Shown here: one piece after another, positions 1 through 11,366 of the stretch
How positions within the stretch are numbered: the first letter of the stretch is position 1
How the letters are laid out: every line of letters begins with the position of its first letter
From: Perilla frutescens
Lineage: Eukaryota > Streptophyta > Magnoliopsida > Lamiales > Lamiaceae
Direction of reading: 5' to 3'
DNA: 64,000 nucleotides
Assembly: GCA_026008535.1 (NCBI GenBank)
Contig: BRKX01000007.1
Location: 58,207,001-58,271,000 of the forward strand
Program-made: the position numbers and the translations under genes
The notes under the pieces: model-generated
The model's input: only the letters and a program-made list of their open reading frames with translations
What the model was told of the DNA's origin: nothing
Database searches by the model: none

Positions 1-1388
1 ACATGCCCGGATTGAGCACCAAGGCTCAAGGATAGCCGCCGCACGCAACACGAGGCGCAAACGTGTCATCTTTCAGCCCGGAGATCGTGTTTGGGTACAT
101 CTAAGTCCTGGTCGATTTCCTAACTTGAGGAAGTCCAAGTTGTCACCCTGTGGAGATGGTGATGTGCGCGGACAATGTATCCAAGACACGAGATTTATGC
201 ACGCGGAAGACTTCAAGAATGAACTACGTCAGCTAGAAAACAATGGAATCGATTCGACTCAAAATACGATAAAACTTACTAGAATTACGTAGACACGAAC
301 TAGGACTCGATTGGAACACTTGGATGGTGGCTGGAACTCGGCGGTGGTGATGGTCACGGCGGCGGATGACGGCGGTATTGATGGTGTTGGCGACGGCGGT
401 GTGGTCGAAGGATAGGTTAGATTCGGCGAACCCGTGTTGAATAACCCGAACGCGCACGTCTAGCTTCTCCGGATAGCAATTCTCCCAAGTACTTGAACGC
501 ACCCTGAAGAACTTGAATAGGACTATTGATTTGCTAAAACAATAGAACTTTGAAGATAAAATTTCGATCAACAAAAGATCTTGAGACAGATTGAGAAATA
601 ACTCTTGAATTCTTGCAATTGTCTAACTTTTAAAGTGTCACATGGTAGCCCTATTTATAGGACACATAGGGGACGAAAATTAGACCTAATGAAGTGATAA
701 AAATCAATCCAAAACTAATCCTAATGAATCTAGGATAAAATCAAAAGATACCAAAAATAAGATAACAAAAATCTATCTAAAATCTAACTAGATAAGGATA
801 AATCCCATAATGGATTTGGGCCTGTATTTCCACACCATCTTGGACCTTAGAACTCGATCATGGGCTGAATTAACATGAATAATTTCGTGGCCCATGGTAC
901 AATTAATATTACCACCTTTGCATGAAAAACAGCATCTCCCGATTTCCCATGCAAAGGCGTATAACTTTTCATGCACACGTCCAAATGGCGTGATTCTTCT
1001 TCTCACGTCTTCATGATACATTCTTCATCATCAATAGATAGCATGGTGATCCATCTTGGGCTGCTCTTCACTTCATCTTCATGCAACTCGAATTTGCGAT
1101 GAATAGAAGCTTGTAAATAAGCTTGCAACTTCTTAGCTCGCAAACGCGTCATTGGACCTTTAAACTGCAGCTCCGGATCATCTTCTTCATTGTCTTGCAC
1201 TATCTCATCAGATGGTCCCTTCACTGTTCTAAGCCGTGTCAATGACAATGCATACCGCATTGATCTACCTGATGAGTATAAGTGTTCTTCCACGTTTAAT
1301 GTTGCTGATTTATCTCCCTTTGATGCAGATGAATTCGACCATGATGAGGATCCAAATTCGAGGACGAATTCTTTTCAGCAGGGGGGAA
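1..1388 (+). pseudogene. Integrase C-terminus of A-like element R1, split by a solo LTR
   Basis: Bases 1-159 and 1211-1388 together encode the last part of a chromoviral integrase. Visible are the basic stretch with RNTRRKRVIFQPGDRVWVHL, then GDGPFTVLSRVNDNAYRIDL, STFNVADLSPF and NSRTNSFQQGG. This domain tethers the pre-integration complex to chromatin or DNA in chromoviruses. The frame is broken by a 1.05-kb solo LTR at 160-1210. The rest of the element lies left of the window. It ends at a purine run (cagcaggggggaa) directly before its 3' LTR at 1389. That run has six Gs rather than the seven of R11 and R14, which shifts the frame entering the LTR. Family membership is clear; exact subfamily is not. 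Confidence 0.85.
160..1210 (-). repeat. Solo LTR, family C, reverse
   Basis: A 1051-bp LTR on the minus strand. Read on that strand it starts TGATGAGATAGTGC and ends ATCA, like the LTRs of element R8. It is flanked by the 5-bp duplication gatgg (155-159 and 1211-1215), and there is no internal region, so it is the product of LTR-LTR recombination. It interrupts the R1 integrase C-terminus. A TATA-like motif (CTATTTATAGG on the plus strand near 651) marks the old promoter. Confidence 0.93.
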
Positions 1389-2320
1389 TGATGAGAACGT
1401 GCAAAGCATTGAAGATTCAAACCCGGAGTTGCAAATTCGAGGTCCAATTACAAGGTTACGAGCTAAGCAACTTCAAGGTTACTTTCAAGGATATGTGCGA
1501 AAGAAGCTCGAGGAAGAGATGAATGTTCAAAGCCGCTCCAAGATCATTACTATGCTTTCACTTGAAGAGCAGGATCATACTTGTATGGATTGAAGCATAC
1601 TTGGCCGCATATTTGAAGATTTCAATTTGATGCCAATCCAGGAGGTTATGGCGAATAAGGCGTGATCATGTCTTATTTACCAGAAGCTGTTCGAAAATTA
1701 AATAGAGTTTTATTTAATTTATTTAATTAGACTATAGTATGGATCAGATTTATTTAATTAATTTGGTTGATATTTTCGGTTATATTAGTCATAGGTTTGA
1801 CTAGGATTTTAGATAAGGCAAGATCTACAAGTTCTACCTTAAATAGAATTCTAGTTTAGGAAACTTCCAAGTCCAATCCTAGATTGATTTGGACTCAATA
1901 TTTTCGTCCCTTAGCCTTAGGAATTTCGATCCTACTATTATAAATAGTGGATCCATGTGACATTGTTACTTTAGACTATATTTGATTATTAAGTCTTTGC
2001 TTTCAATATCGTCTCTCCCCGTTTAATCTTTTGTGAGTTTAGATAATTAAATTCATACTCTTAGATTTAGCAACTCTAAGTTTTACAAAGGGAATTCGCC
2101 GTCCACGTTCGAGGGATCGTCGGAAACTCGCTACCTGAAGAGCAACTTAAAGAATTTGGCCTTGTATACGTTCGAGATCTAAGGCAACTTTCGGGTTGTA
2201 ATTCACAACACCTTCAACACCACCGCCGTCCAACCTCCACGACGCCACCATCACCACCGCCGTCGTTCATCACGCCAACATCCACAAGATCGTGTTCTCT
2301 TCGTTACATCCATAAGTCCG
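1389..2320 (+). repeat. Truncated 3' LTR of R1
   Basis: Starts TGATGAGAACG immediately after the polypurine tract. The first 200 bp encode a tail containing ELQIRGPITRLRAKQLQ, in line with the other families. The second half (from about 1970) is close to family A LTRs, for example caaagggaattcgccgtcc. It stops near 2316-2322, where the sequence switches to the RNase H end of another element through the shared bases ccgta; the LTR 3' end is missing. Confidence 0.82.
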
Positions 2321-2920
2321 TACGTCATCAAGTACAAGAAAGGCGCCGAAAACATTGCTGCTGATGCATTGTCGAGAAGGTACGTTCTCTTGAACCTTAT
2401 GCATGCTAAGATGTTGGGATTTGATGCAATTAAGGAGTTATATGCATGTGATGAGTTTTTCGCACCCATATATGCTGAATGTTGCTCAAAATCTCGTGCT
2501 TTTGATGGTTATTTCGTGCATGATGGGTTCTTGTTCAATGGTTCACAGTTATGCATTCCTAAGTCTTCTATGCGTGAGTTGTTAGTTCTTGAGTCGCATG
2601 CGGGAGGTTTAATGGGTCACTTTGGTGTGTCTAAGACGTTAAACTTGCTGCATGAACATTTCTTTTGGCCACGTATGAAGCATGATGTTGAGAATGTGTG
2701 TAGTAGATGTATAACTTGTAGGAGGTCGAAATCTACATCACACCCGTTGGTTTATACACCCCTCTACCAGCCCCGTCTTCCCCGTGGATTGATTTATCTA
2801 TGGATTTCATATTAGGATTACCACGGTCTAGGTCTGGTCGAGATTCCATATTTGTTGTAGTGGATAGGTTTTCCAAGATGTCTCATTTCATTGCATGTAG
2901 GAAAACCGATGATGCAGTAC
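2321..2920 (+). pseudogene. RNase H end and integrase fragment, C-like (R2)
   Basis: Encodes the end of RNase H (VIKYKKGAEN, ADALSRRYVLLNLMHAKMLG) and the integrase zinc-binding region (ESHAGGLMGHFGVSKTLN then CSRCITC), then SMDFILGLPRSRSGRDS and VVVDRFSKMSHFIACRKTDD. Residues such as DAIKELYACDEF match element R8 rather than family A, so this is a C-like pol that once had RNase H. A one-base-type frameshift at about 2745 (HPLVYTPL for HPFGLYTPL) splits it. It is cut at both ends: a microhomology junction at 2320, and the LTR of R3 at 2921. It cannot encode a working enzyme. Confidence 0.85.
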
Positions 2921-5388
2921 TGATGAGGACATCCATAGCAATGAGGAAGTCAATGAAGAGCTTCAATTCAAAGGACCCGTCACAAGACTAAGAGCTAAGA
3001 AGTTGCAAGATTATTTGCAAGTTACAATTCGCAAGAAGCTTGAAGAAGAAGACGGCGTACAAGGAAGCTTGAAGATGATGAACTTATTGACATTGGAAGA
3101 TGGAGATCAAGACTTGGAGAACACTACATGAGGATGTGCATGTGTGCAAGAGGTCGTGTGCATGTGCATGGCATGAAGAAGTTTCGGCCGAATTTGAACT
3201 AGGCCAATTTTCGGTCCTTGTTGATTTTATCTAGTAGTTATTTTATTTTAGACTATAGTATTTATTTTATTTAATTATACTATAGTTTGGATCAGTTTTA
3301 TTTAATTAAATTAGGGTCAATTTTCGGTTACAATAAGTCATAGTTTGACTAGGATTTTAGATAAGGTAAGATCTACAAGTTCTACCTTAAATAGAATTCT
3401 AGTTTAGGAAAACTTCCAAGTCCAATCCTAGATTGATTTGGACTCTTAATTTTCGTCCATAATAGCTTAGATTTTCGGTCACCTATGTATTATAAATAGG
3501 TGATCCATGTGATGAGGACATCCATAGCAATGAGGACGTCAATGAAGAGCTTCAATTCAAAGGCCCCGTCACAAGATTAAGAGCTAAGAAGTTGCAAGAC
3601 TATTTGCAAGTTACAATTCGCAAGAAGCTCGAAGAAGAAGACGGCGTGCAAGGAAGCTTGAAAATGATGAACTTATTGACATTGGAAGATGGAGATCAAG
3701 ACATGGAGAACACAACATGAAGATGTGCACGTGTGCATGGGCTTGAAGTGAAGAAAGATTCGGCCGAGTTTGAACTAGGCCAATTTTCGGTCCTATTGAT
3801 TTTATCTAGTAGTTATTTTATTTTAGACTATAGTATTTATTTTATTTAATTATACTATAGTTAGGATCAGTTTATTTAATTTATTTTGGTGTAATTTTCG
3901 GTTATTTCAAAGTCATAGGTTGACTAGGATTTTAGATAAGGTAAGATCTACAAGTTCTACCTTAAATAGAATTCTAGTTTAGGAAATATCCAAAACCAAT
4001 CCTAGATTGATTTGGACTATAATTTTCGGTCCTTAGCTTATAGTTTTCGATCCCACCTATTATTATAAATAGGGGATCCATGTGACATTGTTACTTTAGA
4101 CTATATTTGATTATTAAGCCTTTGCTTTCAATATCGTCTCTCCCCTTTTGATCTTTGTGAGTTTAGATAATTAAATTCATACTCTTAGATTTAGCATCTC
4201 TAAGTTTTACAAAGGGAATTCGCCATCCACGTTCGAGGGATCGTCGGAAACTCGCTATCCGAAGAGCAACTTAAAGAATTTGGCCTTGTGTACGTTCGAG
4301 ATTAAAGGCAACTTTCGGGTTGTAATTCACAACACTTCAACACCGCCGCCGCCGCCATCCACGACGCCACCACCAGCCACCGCCGTCCGTTCCACCATCA
4401 ACCTCAAGTTCGTGTTCCGTTCATCGCTCCTTCCGTTCAATCCGTAAGTCCATCGTATCTTTAACATATCCTATCTACCCTAGCCCTTCTAAACCAACTC
4501 ATCACCATCGAAAATCATCCCATAATACCGTCCATATAGCCGTCCAAAACAGCCCATCTTTTTTTGGATTTGTGTTATTTTGTGTGTCATAGTTTAGATA
4601 TTTTACTTGGTTCTAGTCGTCTAGTTTGTTCCATTATTTTTTTCGCTTATTTTACTTTGATTATTTGAGTCATCGTAGACACAAAAACTTACGTGTGTCG
4701 ACGTGTGTTCGTTCCTAGAGTTCGGGTCGTATCACCATGCTTCATTGTTACTTTAGACTGTATTTGATTATTAAGCCTTTGCTTTCAATATCGTCTCTCC
4801 CCTTTTGATCTTTGTGAGTTTAGATAATTAAATTCATACTCTTAGATTTAGCACCTCTAAGTTTTACAAAGGGAATTCGCCGTCCACGTTTGAGGGATCG
4901 TCGGAGACTCGCTATCCGAAGAGCAACTTAAAGGATTTGGCCTTGTGTACGTTCGAGATTCAAGGTAACTTTCGGGTTGTGATTCACATCACTTCCACCA
5001 CCGCCGAACCACCTCCACGACGCCTCCATCACCGCCGTTCGTCCGCTTCAAGATCAGCCACCATCGTGCCTAGTTCTTGTTCCAATCATTCATCGTCTCG
5101 TTCAATCCGTAAGTCCATCACAACTCTAACATATCCTATCTACTCTAGCCATTCTAAACCAATTCCATACCATCGAAATTCCACCCTTAACACCATCATC
5201 CTAGCCGTCCAAAACAGCCCATCTCTTGTTGGATTTGTGTTATTTTGTGTGTCATACGTCTAGGTATTTTATTTAGTCTTAGTCGTCTAATTTCTTCCGT
5301 ATATTTTACTTTGATTGTTTGAGTCATCGTAGACACAAAAACTTACGTGTGTCGACGTGTGTTCGTTCCTAGAGTTCGGGTCGTATCA
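2921..5388 (+). repeat. 5' LTR of R3, interrupted by a solo LTR
   Basis: The LTR is 2921-3509 plus 4740-5388, together about 1238 bp. It starts TGATGAGGACATCC and ends GGGTCGTATCA, the family A termini. A second family A LTR sits inside it just after the TATAAATAG box region. The 3' end is followed by TAAAAG and then the primer-binding site, which marks it as a 5' LTR. Confidence 0.9.
3510..4734 (+). repeat. Solo LTR, family A, nested in an A LTR
   Basis: A complete 1225-bp family A LTR in the same orientation as its host LTR. It is flanked by the perfect 5-bp duplication ccatg (3505-3509 and 4735-4739). There is no internal sequence. It is an independent insertion followed by LTR-LTR recombination, not a tandem duplication of the host LTR. 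Confidence 0.94.
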
Positions 5389-6163
5389 TAAAAGTGGTAT
5401 CAAAGCCACGTCGACTTTGGTTCGATTTTTGTGTCGTTATTTTATTTTACGTTAGATCGAGTTGTAATTTAATTTCCGTATTGTTCATTGTTAAAAAAAA
5501 AAAGAGAGAAGAAAAGGCACGATCAAAAAAAAAAAAGCCGATCGATTAAAAAAAAAATCGAAATATATTGTTTCCTTTTGTTCAATTTTTAATTTTGGTA
5601 CTTTCCTTTTGGTACTAGATCATAGTTGGTAATTACCTTAGTGAGTTATCTTATTTTTGGTAGTTTTCTTCTAGTTTGATTTTTATTTTGGAACTTTCCA
5701 TACAAGTTCTAATTCTTGTTGGTAACTTCCTTAAGTGTCTTATTTTATTGTTGGTTCTTTCCTTCTAGAGTCTAGGCTAATTAAGGTTATTTTATTGTTG
5801 ATCTATTTCTTTCCTTCCTACTCTATTCTTCCTACCATAATTCGACCACCACACCCTTACACTTCAAACAATCGGCCACCCCCCATACTACACCTACATT
5901 CGGCCACCCCATACCCACACATACTCAACCCGTATCTCATCTATACACACCAAATTCATCCTTGTTCCGAGAATAGCATTCCCGTTTTTCCTTTGAACAA
6001 ATCACACGAATTCCTACTTCCTCTTACACGATTTTCACACACTGTGCACCTATATATTGAGTGATACACGAGTGGTAAAATCAAGAGTGAAAACAAACGA
6101 GCGAAAGTGAGATTGTGAGGTCCTACCTTGTTTTCTTTTACGTTTGTTCATTTTGTAGGTACC
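5389..6163 (+). other. R3 leader (5' untranslated region)
   Basis: No gene. The leader holds the primer-binding site, an A-rich block (about 5490-5565) with A runs broken by cacgatc and gatcg, then T-rich imperfect repeats of the type TTTTGGTAxTTTCCTT, then a C/A-rich stretch. It ends with a pyrimidine-rich run and the gag start codon at 6164. Confidence 0.75.
5395..5410 (+). other. Primer-binding site of R3
   Basis: TGGTATCAAAGCCACG lies six bases after the 5' LTR. It matches the complement of plant initiator tRNA-Met (TGGTATCAGAGC) with one change, G to A. This is where minus-strand cDNA synthesis would be primed. Confidence 0.85.
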
Positions 6164-7834
6164 ATGAAGAAAGAAACCCGCCTAGAATCATTGATACGAC
6201 CCAGACACGAACTAGGACGATAATAACAACGTAGCGGAAGACTTCTAAGAATCGAAACACGTCAACTAATGAAGGGAACAATCCGACACAAAATACGGTT
6301 AATCTAGACAACTAAAATACGTAGAACTATGACACAAATTAAATAACACAACCAAAGGATATAGGGGCTGTATGGGACGAGTTTTATGGGCTGGATTAAG
6401 GATAGAAATCGTGTGTGAGGATTGGTGAAGAAGGGCTTGGAGAAGATAGGATATGATAGTGATCGTACGAACTTACGGATATGACGAACGGTTGTAGAAT
6501 TGGACTTGGTGGCAGCCGTGATGATGGACGACGGTGGAGGTGGTTTGACGTCGATGGTGATGATAGACGATGGTGGTAGTGAAGTGATTCACAACCCAAT
6601 AGCCTCCTTGAATCTCGAACGTCTTCAAGGTTGAAATCTCCAAGTTGTTCCTCGTAGCGAATACCGGTCAATCCCTCAAGTGAATTGAGCAATACCCTTG
6701 AATAAGACTTGTAGTTGCTAGCTCCAAGAATGAATATTTTCGTGTGAAAAGTATTCAAAAGACAAATAGATTTGAGACACAAATTGAATGCAAAAACAAT
6801 TTAATTCAACAATGTCTAAAGTATCAATGTAACAATGTTCCACTATTTATAGGCACTAGGGGGGACGAAAATTAACAATAAAAGGGCCTAAAAATTGATC
6901 CAAAATGGATCTCTAACTATACTAGGAAGTTCCCTAAGCTAGAATTCTATTCAAGGTAGGAAATTGCCTTAAATACAATTCTAGTCAAACTTGACCACAT
7001 TATGGACGAAAATTACTCCTAAATAATTAAATAAAATCTGATCTACTATAGTCTATAATTAAATAAATTAAATACTATAGTCTAAATAAAATCAACCCCA
7101 TAATTAAATTAATTAAGGGCCGATTTCTTGCACAAAATCGCACACACATGCACACGGCAATTACATGCACATGCACACATGCACTTGAACTCTTCATCTT
7201 CATCTCTTCAACATTAATACTCTATGGTGTGTTCTTGATCTTCAATAGTTAATAAATTAACTATCTTGGAATTGCTTCTCTTGACTTCTTGATCTCCAAT
7301 CTCGATCTTTCTTCGAATCAACACTTGCAAGTAAGCTTGCAACTTCTTAGCTCTTGATCTCGTGATTGGTCATCTAAATTGCAACTCCGGTTCTTCTTCA
7401 TCTTTGTTCTCCGTGGCTTCATCAATCATCCTCTACACCTCCAGTCGACCCCCAGTCGACCATGCCACCTTTGGACCCGTCCAAAGACCCTTCCAAAGCA
7501 TCCATGGAGTCCTCCTCGGATCCACCCGCACCGTGGGATCCCAAGTACCATTTAGAAACGTTGTCTAAGCATGTTCAAAGACAACACCAGGCCCTCTCCG
7601 ACAAGATAGACGACTTAGTGCATGCTCTTGAACGCACTAAAACAACACCTGTCTATCCTCCACCCATTTGAGGAAACCAGCGCCTAGAGCGTCACAACGA
7701 GCCTGAGGAAGAGTATTTTGATGAGAATACTGAAGAATTTGATCGAGGACGTCGCCCGAGACGAGGTCATAGTCGAGATGACTATGAAGAAGATTGAATG
7801 CTCCACAACATCAAAACGAGCATTCCAGAGTTTG
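6164..7834 (+). pseudogene. gag start of R3, interrupted and truncated
   Basis: Begins ATGAAGAAAGAAACC at 6164; nine codons later a solo LTR (6192-7424) interrupts it. It resumes at 7430 with PPLDPSKDPSKASMESSSDP and ALSDKIDDLVHALERTKTTP, the N-terminal Gag region of family A. In-frame stops occur at 7669-7671 (CGA to TGA) and 7795-7797. The frame ends at about 7830 in TSIPEF, before the main Gag domain. Gag would form the virus-like particle; this copy cannot. Confidence 0.88.
6192..7424 (-). repeat. Solo LTR, B-like, reverse
   Basis: A 1233-bp LTR on the minus strand, beginning TGATGAAGCCACGG on that strand and ending GTCGTATCA. TSD atcat lies on both sides (6187-6191 and 7425-7429). It is related to but distinct from the LTRs of R10 and R12. 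Its first bases encode a tail with the pattern of a GPxTR-type peptide, here broken by a stop. Confidence 0.92.
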
Positions 7835-8186
7835 TTATCTTATTTTTGGTATCTTTTGATTTTATCCTAGATTGATTAGGATTAGTATTTTTAATGTTTA
7901 TCTAGTTAATTAGGGTTTATTTTCGTCCATAATGTCTCCTATAAATAGGAGCACCCTGTGACATTCATAAATCAGACAATTGCAAGAAATAAAGAGTTAT
8001 TCTCAATCTGTCTCACGATCCTTTGGTTGATCAAACTTTTATCTTCAAAGTTCTATTGTCTTAGCAACTCAATAGTCCTATTCAAGTTCTTCAGGGTGCG
8101 TTCAAGTACTTGGGAGAATTGCTATCCGGAGAAGTTAGACGTGCGCGTTCGGGTTATCAACACGGGTTCGCCGAATCTATCCAATC
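7831..8186 (+). repeat. LTR fragment of R4
   Basis: Matches the middle to late part of the R8 and R9 LTRs: TTATCTTATTTTTGGTATC, a CTATAAATAGG promoter motif near 7940, then CTATCCGGAGAAG and CACGGGTTCGCCGAATC. Both ends are missing; the left joint shares TTTG with the R3 gag and the right joint is close to CAATC. Confidence 0.8.
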
Positions 8187-8712
8187 TACGTGTCATTTAT
8201 CTGTCATACGTGTCATTTAACTTTCGTATTATTTTGAGTCTATTGTAATCTGATTGTTATTCATTGAAAAACAAAAGAGAGCAAAAGACATCGGCTAAAA
8301 AAAAAAAGTCGCTAGAAAAAAAAAAATGAAAATTCAGATTTATTTTCTTGTTGAATTCGATTTTATTGTTTTAGATAGGCTTGAATCCATCTTAGATAGA
8401 TATTTTGGGATTTGTTAGATTGTGTTCACACTTGGTCAAACTTATCCAAAAATATTCTACCTTATCCACTAGATTTCCTACCTTGTTTAGATATCTTCCA
8501 TCCTCATCCATATCTATTCAAGATCTTTCTTACTTATCCACATCTAATTTGATTCCTACACCCAAGGGATTCGAATTACCCAATCCACACTCATATACAC
8601 CCGGTTCACCTTATAGACCACATAGTCCATACACACATACACCCATACACCTGTACACCCATACACGCGTGGTCCGCATACACCAATCAGCAGGTTTACC
8701 TACACCGTTAAG

Positions 8713-9710
8713 ATGGATCCGGTTCGAGCACGCCCGAATCGATTCAGAGATGTCGATGGTCTACACCGCAACAAGATAACCATCCCAGAGTTTGAGGGTC
8801 TATACGATCCAGAAGTGTACCTAGATTGGGAACACAGACTTGATAAGATTTTTAAGTAATACTACTTCCCCGAGCCAAAGAAGGTGCAATTAGTCACATT
8901 GGTGTTTAAAGACTATGCAGTAACATGGTGGGAATTCCAACAAGATCGATGCCGCCGAGATCACCTTCCACCTATCGACACATGGCGTGAGTTGAAAGAT
9001 TTGATGCGGAAACGCTTTATTCCAGACCATTACCAATGGGAGTTGGAGGAAAAGCTATACAAGCTTAGACAAAGAGATCGAAGTGTAAATGACTACTACT
9101 ACAAAATGATTGAAGCCATGAGACGAGCTGATATAGAGGAGTATCTAGAAGATACCATGGATAGATTCCTAGCTGGTCTACGAAGGAAAATCCAAGAAAA
9201 GGTAGCATTGTATCACTTCGACAAGTTGAAAGACATGGTGCAATATGCCATTGAGATAGAAAAGTGGTTGGAGAGTCTAGAGATGAGCCAAAATAAAGTG
9301 GTTCGAGTAGAGTCAAATGTAGAGTTGTCACCTAGAGCTCATCAACAAACAGCCCCCTTTTGTTGGAGTGAACCTGAGTCATTCGAGGAGTTTCTACGTA
9401 TCTATGTACCACCTATACAGCCTGCATCACCAGTTCAACCGGCTATTGTTCCGTCTAGTCTAGCATGTGATGAGCAATGCCCTATCTGTCCAGTCCGTGA
9501 AGAAGAGTTAAAGCAGCCTCCGATTGACGCTAAATCTAAGGAAGAACCAGCCGAAGTCGAGGAAGAAGAAATGGAGGTCAATGATGCCGTTGAGGAATTC
9601 AAAATAGTTGAGAAGTTGATGGATATGAAGTCTTGTTTTGAAGAGGAAAATGACATCCATGAGGAAATGATCGTAGATCATATGGAGCTCGATCAAGCTA
9701 GCATGGAGAC
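8713..9710 (+). pseudogene. Gag-like protein of R4
   Basis: The ATG at 8713 opens a frame with KITIPEFEGLYDPEVYLDW, then a TAA stop at 8857-8859, then YYFPEPKKVQL, TWWEFQQDRC, RKRFIPDHYQWELEEKLYKL and DTMDRFLAGLRRKIQEKVAL. This is the retrotransposon Gag capsid domain (about residues 25-190). It is followed by a Glu-rich region (EVEEEEMEVNDAVEEF). No CCHC knuckle is seen. The 3' end, which in R9 carries a YQPFxCDIFILQV motif, is lost where R5 inserted. The product would be capsid only. Confidence 0.83.
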
Positions 9711-10953
9711 TGATACGACCCGAACTCTAGGAACGAACACACGTCGACACACGTAAGTTTTTGTGTCTTTTATGACTCAAATAATCAAAGTAAAATAAGC
9801 GGAATAATAATGGAACAAACTAGACGACTAAGACTCAACTAAAAATACCTAGACAATGACACACAAAATAACACAAATCCAAACAAAGAAGGGGCTGTTT
9901 TGGACGACTATAGGGACGGTATTAATGTTGGATTTTCGGTGGTGATGAATAGGGTTAGAATGGCTTGAGTAGATAGGGTATGATAGAGTTGAAAATGGAC
10001 TTACGGATGGAACGAAGAGAACACGATCTTGGACACGAACGGTGGATGAATCTTGAAACGGGCGATGGGGTGTTGATGGTGGCGTCGTGAAGGCTGGACG
10101 GCGGTGGTAATAGTGTTGTGAATTACAACCCGAAAGTTGCCTTGAATCTCGAACGTACACAAGGCCAAATTCTTTAAGTTGTTCTTCGATAGCGAGTTTC
10201 CGACGATCCCTCGAACGTGGACGGCGAATTCCCTTTGTAAAACTTAGAGGTGCTAAATCTAAGAGTATGAATTTAATTATCTAAACTCACAAAAGATTAA
10301 AAGGGGGGAGACGATATTGAAAGCAAAGGCTTAATAATCAAATATAGTCTAAAGTAACAATGTCACATGGATCCCCTATTTATAACAATAGGTGGATCGA
10401 AAATCCTATAGCTAATGGCCGAAAAATATGAGTTCAAATAGAACTAGAATTGGACTTGGAAGTTTTCCTAAACTAGAATTCTATTTAAGGTAGTTTCTTC
10501 CCTTAATTAAAATTCTAGTCAAACCTATGACTTGGACTATTGATGGCCGAAAATTACCCTATTTTAATTAAATAAAACTGATCCTAACTATAGTATAATT
10601 AAATAAAATAAATACTATAGTCCAAAATAAAATAACTACTAGATAAAATAACACAAGGACCGAAAATTGGTCTTGCACAATTTCGGCCGAAACTTCTTCA
10701 TGCCATGCACATGCACACGTCCTCTTGCACACATGCACATCTTCATGTTGTATTCTCCATGTCTTGATCTCCATCTTCCAATGTCAATAAGTTCATCATC
10801 TTCAAGCTTCCTTGTACGCCGTCTTCTTCTTCAAGCTTCTTGCGAATTGTAGCTTGCAAATAATCTTGCAACTTCTTAGCTCTTAGTCTTGTGACGGGTC
10901 CTTTGAATTGAAGCTCTTCATTGACTTCCTCATTGCTATGGATGTCCTCATCA
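9711..10953 (-). repeat. 3' LTR of R5, family A
   Basis: 1243 bp, reading on the minus strand from TGATGAGGACATCC to GTCGTATCA. A polypurine tract (AGCAGGGGGGAA on the minus strand, six Gs) abuts its start at 10954, identifying it as the 3' LTR. A TATA box lies near 10382 (tttataacaat on the plus strand, altered). Confidence 0.9.
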
Positions 10954-11366
10954 TTCCCCCCTGCTGAAAAGAATTCGTCCTCGAATTTGACTCCTCATCA
11001 TGGTCGAATTCATCTGCAACAAAAGGAGATAAATCAGCAACATTAAAGGTAGAAGAACACTTATACTCACCAGGTAGATCAATGCGGTATGCATTGTCAT
11101 TAACACGGCTTAGAACAGTGAAGGGACCATCTCCACGGGGCGACAACTTGGACTTCCTCAGGTTAGGGAATCGGCCAGGGCTAAGGTGTACCCAAACACG
11201 ATCTCCGGGCTGAAAGATGATACGTTTGTGCCTCGTGTTGCGTGCGGCGGCGATCCTTGAGCCTTGGTGCTCAATCCGGGCACGTACCTTCTCATGCATC
11301 TCTTGAATGAAATCAGCACTTTTCATACCTTTAACACTTGTTAGATGCTCAACAGGTAAAGGTAAC
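10954..11366 (-). pseudogene. Integrase C-terminus of R5
   Basis: Minus-strand frame with MKSADFIQEMHEKVRARIEH, VIFQPGDRVWVHLSPGRF (here IIFQPGD), GDGPFTVLSRVNDNAY and NSRTNSFQQGG. With six Gs in the polypurine run the frame enters the LTR as MMRTSIAMRK instead of NDEDIHSNEE, so the usual LTR-encoded tail is lost. The N-terminal side is cut by the R6 insertion. Confidence 0.86.

Larger units (their letters stand above)
2921..7834 (+). mobile_element. R3: 5' half of a family A Ty3/gypsy element
   Basis: Contains a 5' LTR (split), primer-binding site, leader and the start of gag. Two solo LTRs are nested in it (3510-4734 and 6192-7424). The body ends at 7831-7834 within gag, where it is fused to the middle of another LTR through the shared bases TTTG. 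Its 3' LTR is not in the window, so the left TSD (agtac, 2916-2920) cannot be matched. The gag carries two stop codons, so this is an old, dead copy. Confidence 0.88.
7831..9710 (+). mobile_element. R4: remnant of a gag-only element, D-like
   Basis: Consists of part of a C/D-type LTR (7831 to about 8186), a leader (to 8712) and a gag reading frame (8713-9710). Between LTR and leader a deletion has removed the LTR 3' end and the primer-binding site; the junction falls near the shared bases CAATC. The gag is cut at 9710 by insertion of R5. There is no protease, RT or integrase. Its closest relative in the window is R9. Confidence 0.82.
9711..11366 (-). mobile_element. R5: 3' end of a family A element
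   Basis: On the minus strand this is integrase C-terminus (11366-10954), polypurine tract and 3' LTR (10953-9711). It stops at 11366 in the integrase because R6 inserted there, with TSD gtaac. The forward integrase piece at 60193-60798 ends at exactly the same site (gttac), so it is probably the upstream part of the same element. The candidate TSD at the outer end is gagac (9706-9710); its partner is not in the window. Confidence 0.8.

Noticed and set aside
788..1021. Short ORFs inside solo LTRs (also 20251-20469, 42532-42810)
   Set aside because: They fall in non-coding LTR sequence downstream of the LTR-encoded tail, and the C-type versions differ by frameshifts.
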